Source: an uncultured Corynebacterium sp. (GTDB lineage Bacteria > Actinomycetota > Actinomycetes > Mycobacteriales > Mycobacteriaceae). From it: a stretch of 10,362 nucleotides of DNA. Location: the NCBI GenBank assembly GCA_945631445.1, contig CALZCR010000026.1, positions 1-10,362 of the forward strand, given 5' to 3'. This document shows positions 1 to 6,868 of the stretch, piece by piece (position 1 is the stretch's first letter; each line of letters begins with the position of its first letter). A program made the translations under genes and the position numbers. The notes under the pieces were generated by a model. That model did no database searches, had not been told where the DNA came from, and saw only the letters and a program-made list of their open reading frames with translations.

Positions 1-1776
<1,776 letters not shown>

Positions 1777-1777
<1 letters not shown>

Positions 1778-2490
1778 TGACCAACCCCGGCATGCCGAAT
1801 GATCCGGGTGACCCGGACCAGACCGACGAGCAGAACATCAGCCCGGACGAGTTCGAGGCCGCAGCTGACGAAGCGGCGCAGGCACAGGGCGTCGACGAAG
1901 ACGACGACCTGTACACCACCCAACCGGACCCGACCGTCGACGGCGACAGCGAACCGGTCACGGAAGATGACCTGGCCGCCAGCGTCGACGAGGCCCTGGC
2001 CGACGTGGAGGCAGAGCTCGACGAGGCGGAAGCCGCCGAAGACGCCGAGTCCCCGGAGCCGACCGTCGAAGCCCAGCTGGCGGAACGCACCGAGGACCTG
2101 CAGCGGCTGAGCGCGGAGTACGCCAACTACCGGCGCCGCACCGAGCGCGACCGGGAGAACATCGTGCTCAGCGCGAAGGCCAGCGTGCTGACCTCCCTGC
2201 TGCCCGTCCTGGACGACCTGGACTTGGCCAAACAGCACGGAGATCTGGAGGAAGGGCCGATGAAAGCCCTCGCCGACAAGCTCCGCGACACCCTCACCGG
2301 CCAGAAACTCGAAGCCTTTGGCGCCGAGGGCGAGGCCTTCGACCCGGAAATCCACGAGGCGGTCCAAGACCTGTCTTCCGGTGAAGACAAGGTGATCGGC
2401 ACCGTCCTGCGCAAGGGTTACCGCACGGGTGAGCGTCTGCTCCGGACCGCGAGGGTCATCATCGCGGACCCGGCCGCCGACGACGCCTAA
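1777..2490 (+). CDS. grpE: Nucleotide exchange factor GrpE
   Basis: GrpE is the ADP/ATP exchange factor for DnaK and works as a dimer. The product has 237 residues. Roughly residues 1-88 are acidic and low in complexity (many D, E, A, P) and probably disordered. A long helix follows from about VEAQLAERTEDLQRLSAEY through the YRRRTERDRENI region, then a short four-helix part (LLPVLDDLDLA), then the C-terminal beta domain with family-typical FDPEIHEAV and VLRKGYRTGERLLRTARVII. The acidic N-terminal extension is longer than in E. coli GrpE, as in other actinobacteria. The ATG overlaps the dnaK stop (TAATG), so translational coupling is likely; an AAGGA at 1760-1764 inside dnaK could serve as ribosome-binding site. 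Identity is certain from motifs and context. Confidence 0.98.
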
Positions 2491-2508
2491 CCACCGGAAC
2501 ACTCTCCA

Positions 2509-2619
2509 CACCGCCGCCCTGCCCCGGCCCCCGACTCGGGGAGTCCGTGCGCCCGGGCGGCGGTGCCTTTAAATTTAGTAGTCAACAGAAAAACTTTTTA
2601 GCCACCGCCGGTCACGGCG
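2509..2619 (+). promoter_or_regulatory. Structured grpE-dnaJ intergenic RNA: possible terminator, attenuator or processing site
   Basis: The 166-bp gap between grpE and dnaJ contains a perfect 11-bp inverted repeat, CACCGCCGCCC (2509-2519) with GGGCGGCGGTG (2555-2565). Nested inside it is a small hairpin, CCCCG-act-CGGGG (2529-2541). An AT-rich stretch follows (about 2567-2600), including AAAAA-C-TTTTT at 2589-2599, then another small hairpin, CGCCG-gtca-CGGCG (2606-2619). The tract right after the big stem is cctttaaattt, a weak U-run, so a leaky terminator is possible. A second CACCGCCG at 2603-2610 can also pair with CGGCGGTG (2558-2565) and compete with the first stem. I see no convincing -35/-10 pair for a separate dnaJ promoter, though the AT-rich island could hold one. 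Function is inferred. Confidence 0.5.
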
Positions 2620-2642
2620 TAACCGATGCACAAGGCAAGGAA

Positions 2643-2648
2643 AGGAGG
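2643..2648 (+). promoter_or_regulatory. Strong ribosome-binding site of dnaJ
   Basis: AGGAGG sits 8 bases before the ATG at 2657 within the purine run AAAGGAGGAG. It fixes the dnaJ start at 2657. The gene does not depend on coupling to grpE, whose stop is 166 bp upstream. Confidence 0.85.
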
Positions 2649-2656
2649 AGAAACCC

Positions 2657-3853
2657 ATGACTGCACCACGCGAATGGGCGGACAAGGACTTCTACGCCGA
2701 TCTCGGCGTGTCCTCGTCCGCGTCTCCCGAAGAGATCAAAAAGGCGTACCGCAAACTGGCCCGGGAAAACCACCCGGACAAGAACCCGGGGGACGCCGCC
2801 GCGGAAGAGCGCTTCAAGAAGGCGGCGAACGCCTACGACGTCCTCGGCGACGAAGACAAGCGCAAGGAATACGACCAGCTGAAAGCCATGCTCCGCTCCG
2901 GCGGGTTCGGAGGCTTCGGTGGGGGCGGAGGCGCCGGCTTCCCCGGCGGGTTTCGGACGACGAACGAAAACTTCGACTTCTCGGACGTCTTCGGGTCCGG
3001 AGGAGGACCCGGTGGGGGATTTTCTTCGGAGGGCGGTTTTGGCGATATCTTCGGCGGCATTTTCAACCGCGGCGGTGGTGCTGGCCGCGCAGCTCGGCCG
3101 AAAAGGGGGGCGGACGTCGAAACGGACGTCACCCTTGAGTTCCGGGAGGCGGCGCAAGGGACCACGATCCCGCTCCAGCTGAGCGGCGACGCCCCGTGCT
3201 CCACCTGCCACGGCTCCGGCGCCCGCAGCGGACGACCGACCACCTGCGACCAGTGCCAGGGCTCCGGCTTCGTCAGTGAGCAGAAGGGCGCTTTCGGGCT
3301 GTCCCAGCCGTGCTCCAAGTGCCACTCCACCGGGCAGATGATCGAAGACCCCTGCCCGACGTGCCGGGGCACCGGCACCGTCCACCGCACCCGCTCGATC
3401 ACCGTGCGCATTCCCGCCGGCGTCATCGACGGCCAGAAGGTGCGCCTGGCGGGACAAGGTGAGGCGGGCCCCAACGGCACCCCGGCCGGCGACCTGTTCG
3501 TCACGGTGCACGTGCGCCCGGACGACGTGTTCACCCGCACCGGCGACGACCTCGAGGTCACCGTTCCGGTCTCCTTCGCTGAACTGGCGCTCGGCGGCAC
3601 GGTCGCCGTCCCCACCTTGGACAGCCACGTGAAGGTCAAGGTCCCCGCCGGCACTCCCGACGGACGCACCCTGCGGGTACGCGGCCGCGGCGTGCCCAAG
3701 CGCAGCGGTGAGGCCGGTGACCTGTTGGTGACCGTGCACGTGCAGGTGCCGAAAGACCTGGACCCGGCGGCCACGAGCGCTCTGCGGGCGTATGCCCAAG
3801 CGGAAAAGGACGCCGGATTCAACCCCCGCAGCGGGTGGGCCGGGGCGAAATAA
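2657..3853 (+). CDS. dnaJ: Chaperone DnaJ (Hsp40, zinc-finger type, DnaJ1-like)
   Basis: DnaJ is the co-chaperone that delivers substrates to DnaK and stimulates its ATPase. The product has 398 residues. The J domain covers about residues 10-76 with the HPD motif at 39-41. A Gly/Phe-rich linker runs from about 82 to 143, with stretches such as [11 protein letters not shown] and FGDIFGG. The zinc domain has four motifs: CSTCHGSG (C181/C184), CDQCQGSG (C197/C200), CSKCHSTG (C219/C222) and CPTCRGTG (C233/C236); the third has Ser where the CxxCxGxG pattern has Gly. Two C-terminal substrate-binding beta domains follow, and the end ([18 protein letters not shown]) lacks a long tail. Linkage to dnaK, grpE and hspR points to the DnaJ1 type rather than the hrcA-linked DnaJ2 of actinobacteria. 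The start is supported by the AGGAGG at 2643-2648. Confidence 0.98.
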   Translation: MTAPREWADKDFYADLGVSSSASPEEIKKAYRKLARENHPDKNPGDAAAEERFKKAANAYDVLGDEDKRKEYDQLKAMLRSGGFGGFGGGGGAGFPGGFRTTNENFDFSDVFGSGGGPGGGFSSEGGFGDIFGGIFNRGGGAGRAARPKRGADVETDVTLEFREAAQGTTIPLQLSGDAPCSTCHGSGARSGRPTTCDQCQGSGFVSEQKGAFGLSQPCSKCHSTGQMIEDPCPTCRGTGTVHRTRSITVRIPAGVIDGQKVRLAGQGEAGPNGTPAGDLFVTVHVRPDDVFTRTGDDLEVTVPVSFAELALGGTVAVPTLDSHVKVKVPAGTPDGRTLRVRGRGVPKRSGEAGDLLVTVHVQVPKDLDPAATSALRAYAQAEKDAGFNPRSGWAGAK

Positions 3854-3887
3854 CGCCCTTGGTTTCACCCCGACGCCCCACAACCCC

Positions 3888-3903
3888 AGAAAGGAGGTGA
3901 TCC
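3888..3903 (+). promoter_or_regulatory. Extended Shine-Dalgarno of hspR, 16-base match to the 16S rRNA 3' end
   Basis: AGAAAGGAGGTGATCC is the exact reverse complement of GGATCACCTCCTTTCT, the 3' end of actinobacterial 16S rRNA as I know it. The GGAGG core (3893-3897) is 10 bases before the ATG at 3908. The 54-bp dnaJ-hspR gap shows no terminator, so hspR is probably co-transcribed with dnaJ, and this site would set its translation rate. Confidence 0.85.
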
Positions 3904-3907
3904 GGAT

Positions 3908-4342
3908 ATGACTTCCCCCAAAAAGAAAGACAAGGTCAGCGACGACCTGTCGGAGGTTTTCGTCATCTCCGTCGCTGCGGAGCTGTCCGGCATGCACGCC
4001 CAGACACTGCGCACCTACGACCGGATGGGGCTGGTCACGCCCATGCGGACCTCCGGCGGCGGACGCCGCTACACCCGGGGGGACGTGGCTACCCTCCGGG
4101 AAATCCAGCGGCTGTCACAGAAAGACGGCGTCAACCTGGCCGGGATCAAAGCGATCATCCGTCTGAACGACGAGAATGAAAAGCTCCGCGAGCAGCTCGA
4201 CGCCGCCCGCGCAGAAAACCGCAGGATGCGCGAACAGCTCACCCGCGGGGCGGTGCCGCCAGGCAGGGAAATCGTCCATGTTCCCCAGTCCACCGCCGTG
4301 GTGATGTGGCGGCCGCGCCGCAGACGGACCACCTCCGGATAA
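3908..4342 (+). CDS. hspR: Heat-shock repressor HspR (MerR family)
   Basis: HspR is the DNA-binding autorepressor of dnaK operons. It binds HAIR inverted repeats (CTTGAGT-N7-ACTCAAG) upstream of dnaK, with DnaK as co-repressor in Streptomyces. The product has 144 residues. A lysine-rich N-terminal tail (MTSPKKKDK) precedes the MerR helix-turn-helix (about 17-42, SVAAELSGMHAQTLRTYDRM), the wing TSGGGRRYT (48-56), and a second helical part with SQKDGVNLAGIKAII (70-84). A charged coiled coil follows (about 86-112), then a hydrophobic tail VHVPQSTAVVMW (123-134) ending RPRRRRTTSG. The core and the tail resemble M. tuberculosis HspR from memory (AAELAGMHAQTLRTYDRLGL; PKSTALVVWKPRR). It is the last gene of the operon; a terminator lies 56 bp past its stop. 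No HAIR is in the window; it is expected upstream of dnaK. Confidence 0.97.
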   Translation: MTSPKKKDKVSDDLSEVFVISVAAELSGMHAQTLRTYDRMGLVTPMRTSGGGRRYTRGDVATLREIQRLSQKDGVNLAGIKAIIRLNDENEKLREQLDAARAENRRMREQLTRGAVPPGREIVHVPQSTAVVMWRPRRRRTTSG

Positions 4343-4354
4343 CCGGCGCACGGG

Positions 4355-5593
4355 TCACGCGCCACGGCGCTCGACGATGACCCGCGCGAACTCCCGCAGA
4401 AACTCCGTGTCCCCGGGACGCGGAGTTTCTTTCGTTTCCTCCCCCGGGAAGTAACTGGAGTGATCGCCGAAACCCTCCAGCTCCCAGACCTCGGCCCCGA
4501 ACCTGCGGGCCGTCGGGTCCGGCCCGTGCACCCCCGTCAGCGGGGCGGTCGTCAACGAGATCGGATCGCCCGCGGCGGTGGCGGCGTGCACCTGCGGGTC
4601 ATCGGAATCCAGCACCAGGTCCGAGACGTGGTTGACGCCCATGCCGGGCGATCCGATCACCACGAGGTCGTCCGCGGCGAGCCCGCCGTTCTCATGAGAA
4701 GCGGCCGCGCCGGTGACCACCGAGCCGTAGCTGTGCCCGACCACCACCCGATGCTGGTCGGGGTAGCGGCGGGCGAGTTCACGCTGAAACTGAGCCAGCG
4801 CCGCCCCTCCCGCGGCGGCCGGGCGCGGATCCAGGCCAGCGGGCACGTCCGGGGGCGCCGCGTATCCCAGCCAGACGACTCCAGCGCCGCCAGCCGCCCC
4901 GGACAGGGCGCGGGCATGGTCGATCTGCCGCGACCAGCCGGCGGGATCGGAAGAGGACACCCCGGCGACGAAGGTGGTGACCGATTCGGCCTCGGCCACA
5001 TCTCCCACTGCGGCGACCAGCCCTCCGGCCGGGGTCTCCAGCACGCGCAGATCCGCGTGCTGACGGGCCAGCTCCACGACGTGCTCCGGAGCGGTCAACA
5101 ACAGGTATTCATGGATGACGTCCACGTCCTCCCCGGGAAAATCCCGCCAGCTTTCGGCGGACGGGGGCAGGGAGTCGGCGCATAACGCATCGATATGGCG
5201 GGCGCACGCCAGATCGAGGACCTGGCCCATGGCGCGCAGTGAATTTAGCACGGTGAGCACCGCGGGGGAACGGTCTGTGAGCCGGTCGGCGACCGTGATG
5301 ACGGCGGCGACCGCCGTGTCCAGACGATGTTGCAGCTCGGCGGTGATGCGCAGGGCGTCCACGATGCCGGCGATGGTTTCCGCCGGGCGCCGGTATCCTT
5401 CTGCGGCCGTGGCCAAAGCACGGAAAGCCCCGTCTGCGGCCGTTCCGGAGAAGGAAGTCCCGGCCAGCGCGGCGCGTTCATCCAGCAGCTGCTCCTGCAC
5501 CGCGACGACCTCTCGGCCGAACCCGGACCAGGCGCCCATGTGCCCGAGCAGGTGAGCGGCGGAGAGCGGCAGGTCGGACGCGCTCACCGCCAT
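4355..5593 (-). CDS. DUF1023-type alpha/beta hydrolase with WXG100-like N-terminal domain
   Basis: The product has 412 residues. The C-terminal half (about 200-412) is an alpha/beta hydrolase of the DUF1023 (Abhydrolase_8) type: a strand VVWLGY (239-244), the nucleophile elbow VVVGHSYGS with S288, VVIGSPGMGV (311-320), a likely acid D343 in AGDPI, and a likely catalytic H378 in GDHSSYF. The substrate is unknown. The N-terminal part (about 15-107) looks like two long helices joined at F48-S49-G50-TAADGAF. That matches the WXG100 turn pattern with Phe in place of Trp. There is no evident signal peptide, and I do not see the YxxxD/E type VII export signal after the hairpin. The ATG lies inside the end of the upstream 94-residue gene (10-base overlap with its stop), so the two are probably translated together. 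It is convergent with hspR, 12 bp apart, and its last codons carry that operon's terminator. Confidence 0.85.
   Translation of the reverse strand: MAVSASDLPLSAAHLLGHMGAWSGFGREVVAVQEQLLDERAALAGTSFSGTAADGAFRALATAAEGYRRPAETIAGIVDALRITAELQHRLDTAVAAVITVADRLTDRSPAVLTVLNSLRAMGQVLDLACARHIDALCADSLPPSAESWRDFPGEDVDVIHEYLLLTAPEHVVELARQHADLRVLETPAGGLVAAVGDVAEAESVTTFVAGVSSSDPAGWSRQIDHARALSGAAGGAGVVWLGYAAPPDVPAGLDPRPAAAGGAALAQFQRELARRYPDQHRVVVGHSYGSVVTGAAASHENGGLAADDLVVIGSPGMGVNHVSDLVLDSDDPQVHAATAAGDPISLTTAPLTGVHGPDPTARRFGAEVWELEGFGDHSSYFPGEETKETPRPGDTEFLREFARVIVERRGA
4398..4437 (+). terminator. Intrinsic terminator of the dnaK-hspR operon, inside the convergent hydrolase gene
   Basis: The hairpin has perfect 10-base arms AGAAACTCCG (4398-4407) and CGGAGTTTCT (4421-4430). 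These are extended by a T-G wobble pair (4408/4420) and GTCCC/GGGAC (4409-4413/4415-4419), giving an almost uninterrupted stem across 33 bases. On the + strand it runs into a U-rich tract (TTTCTTTCGTTT, 4426-4437), so it should stop transcripts leaving hspR (stop at 4342). On the - strand the hairpin is followed by gcgggag with no U-tract, so it should act in one direction only. It lies within codons 388-399 of the opposing gene. Confidence 0.85.
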
Positions 5594-5868
5594 CCGCTCC
5601 GGGTGAATGCGACGGCGGTGCGCTCATCGGCGCCGGCGATGGTGTGCGCCAGCCGGCTGATTTCCCGCCACCGCGTGGCGCCGTGGCGCTGGACCGCCTG
5701 CACTCTGCGGGTCTCCAGCTCCGCGGCCCGGCGCAGGGCGGCGGCAGTGCGTGAACCGTCCGCATCGGAGCCCGGGGCAATGAGCGGATGGACGGGGTCG
5801 CGGTTGCGCTCGGCGATGCGGGCGGCCGCGGAGTCGATGGTGAGGTGGTCTGCCGGTGAGTGGGTCAT
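5584..5868 (-). CDS. Small uncharacterised helical protein, partner gene of the hydrolase
   Basis: I do not recognise a family. The chosen ATG at 5868 gives 94 residues (MTHSPADHLTIDSAAARIAE onward). The frame stays open to an ATG at 5994, but that extension is Pro/Gly-rich and would run through the DnaA-box region, so the shorter form is preferred. The protein is Ala/Arg-rich and mostly helical, with one helix about 10-22 and a longer one about 37-80; there is no membrane segment, signal peptide or Cys. It lacks a WXG motif. Its stop overlaps the start of the WXG100-like hydrolase (ATGGCGGTGA), so it is the first gene of a two-gene unit. A role as chaperone or partner of the hydrolase's N-terminal domain is a guess from size and position. 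The only start signal is GCGGGG before the ATG, or a weak -10-like CAGACT at 5876-5881. Confidence 0.65.
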   Translation of the reverse strand: MTHSPADHLTIDSAAARIAERNRDPVHPLIAPGSDADGSRTAAALRRAAELETRRVQAVQRHGATRWREISRLAHTIAGADERTAVAFTRSGWR

Positions 5869-5922
5869 GCCCCGCAGTCTGACCGGATCACTGTGCCGCA
5901 GGAGTCGAATGCCGAGCACGCA

Positions 5923-5946
5923 TGTGGACAAGTGAGGTTGTCCACA
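5923..5946. promoter_or_regulatory. Inverted pair of perfect TTGTCCACA motifs (DnaA-box consensus)
   Basis: TGTGGACAA (5923-5931) and TTGTCCACA (5938-5946) are exact reverse complements separated by gtgagg. TTGTCCACA is the preferred DnaA box reported for high-GC actinobacteria. The right box is also the core of a larger dyad, AGGTTGT-cc-ACAACCT (5935-5950). The pair lies in the divergent intergenic region, about 55 bp before the ATG of the leftward small gene and about 100 bp before the rightward amidase. It could bind DnaA, or be an operator for another regulator that recognises TGT-CC-ACA dyads. Confidence 0.7.
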
Positions 5947-6013
5947 ACCTGCCCCGGGCGGTCCTGGCCGGCCGGGTGCGGGCAGGGACGCCACCTGTTA
6001 GGGAGCAAAGCCG

Positions 6014-6042
6014 TGGAAAGAACGCGGTGGGCTCTCTACGCT
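6014..6042 (+). promoter_or_regulatory. Predicted promoter of the amidase gene, giving a leaderless mRNA
   Basis: A -10 hexamer TACGCT (6037-6042, fitting TAnnnT) is preceded at 17 bp by TGGAAA (6014-6019, four of six matches to TTGACA). Only six bases separate the -10 from the ATG at 6049, so transcription would begin at or next to the start codon. Leaderless genes are common in corynebacteria and mycobacteria. Confidence 0.6.
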
Positions 6043-6048
6043 GGGGGC

Positions 6049-6852
6049 ATGCGAGTAGCAGCAGTGCAGTTGACCACCGGGGCGGACCTGGACGAGAACC
6101 TGACCATCGCCGAGGACGCGATCAGGCGTGCCGCCGAGCAGGGCGCCCGATTGATCGTGTTGCCCGAGGCCACCAGCCAGGCCTTCGGCACGGGCCGGCT
6201 GGACACGGCGGCGGAGGGGCTCGAAGGAAAGTTCGCCACCGCCTTGCGGTCGTTGGCCGCGGAGCTGGAGGTGGTGGTCGTCGCCGGCACGTTCCGGCCG
6301 GCCGACACGATCGAGCGCGACGGCAAGACCATCAACCGGGTATACAACACCGCGCTAGTCACCGGTGCTGGGCTGCACGTCGGCTACGACAAAATCCACA
6401 CCTACGACGCCTTCGACTACCGCGAGTCCGACACCGTGCGCCCGGGCACGGAGACCCTGGTCGTCGAGGTGGACGGCGTGAAGGTGGGCGTGGCCGTGTG
6501 CTACGACATCCGCTTCCCCGAGCAGTTCAAGGAGATGGCCCGCGCGGGTGCGGAGATCGTCGTCGTGCCCACGAGCTGGGCGGACGGCCACGGCAAACTA
6601 GAGCAGTGGCGGATCGTGACTGCCGCGCGCGCCTTGGACTCCACCTGCGTGATCGTCACGGCCGGACAGGCGCGGCCCGGCGGCGAGGAGGCGGCCGGGG
6701 AAGAGTCCGGGCCGACCGGGATCGGCCATTCGGCGATCATCTCCGCCACGGGGCGCCGATGGGTGGAAGCCGGTTATGAGCCGGAGATCTTGGTCTGGGA
6801 CGTAGACCAAGAACACGTGGCCAAGACGCGCCAGGCGCTGCCGGTGCTGTAG
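6049..6852 (+). CDS. Carbon-nitrogen hydrolase (nitrilase superfamily amidase)
   Basis: This is a cytosolic amidase of the nitrilase superfamily, which cleaves non-peptide C-N bonds through a Glu-Lys-Cys triad. The product has 267 residues, the usual length for stand-alone members. The triad is visible as E40 (IVLPEA), K115 (YDKIH) and C151 (AVCYDIRFPE). The Nit-like features VAGTFRPAD, RVYNTALV and VVVPTSWADGHGKLEQW support a member close to the Nit1/Nit2 branch (deaminated-glutathione or omega-amidase type), but the substrate cannot be read from the sequence. The frame is open upstream to 5860; the ATG at 6049 is preferred because it gives the family-typical MRVAAVQLTTG start and follows a promoter that ends at it. 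It is transcribed divergently from the small gene/hydrolase pair and converges on the flavohemoglobin-like gene with a 16-bp gap. Confidence 0.92.
   Translation: MRVAAVQLTTGADLDENLTIAEDAIRRAAEQGARLIVLPEATSQAFGTGRLDTAAEGLEGKFATALRSLAAELEVVVVAGTFRPADTIERDGKTINRVYNTALVTGAGLHVGYDKIHTYDAFDYRESDTVRPGTETLVVEVDGVKVGVAVCYDIRFPEQFKEMARAGAEIVVVPTSWADGHGKLEQWRIVTAARALDSTCVIVTAGQARPGGEEAAGEESGPTGIGHSAIISATGRRWVEAGYEPEILVWDVDQEHVAKTRQALPVL
6788..6812. repeat. 9-bp inverted repeat near the 3' end of the amidase gene
   Basis: TCTTGGTCT (6788-6796) and AGACCAAGA (6804-6812) are perfect arms around a 7-base loop. The repeat lies in the amidase codons for EILVWDVDQE, 37 bp before that stop and about 57 bp past the stop of the convergent gene. 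Neither side has a U-tract, so it is at best a weak terminator and may be chance. Confidence 0.35.
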
Positions 6853-6868
6853 ATCGCCCGCGCCGGGG

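Noticed and set aside
3134..3140. CTTGAGT, a half-site of the HspR operator HAIR
   Set aside because: It lies inside dnaJ, and the second half (ACTCAAG after 7 bases) is missing; the sequence there is ggcggcg.
2612..3997. Long open frame on the - strand across dnaJ and into hspR (461 codons)
   Set aside because: It is a shadow of the dnaJ coding frame, crosses two confirmed genes and has no domain.
5869..5994. N-terminal extension of the small - strand gene (42 extra codons)
   Set aside because: It is Pro/Gly-rich, covers the intergenic regulatory sequence and lacks a start signal; the ATG at 5868 is simpler.
5860..6048. N-terminal extension of the amidase (63 extra codons)
   Set aside because: The extension has no homology, runs through the DnaA-box region and overlaps the small gene; the promoter and family alignment support the ATG at 6049.
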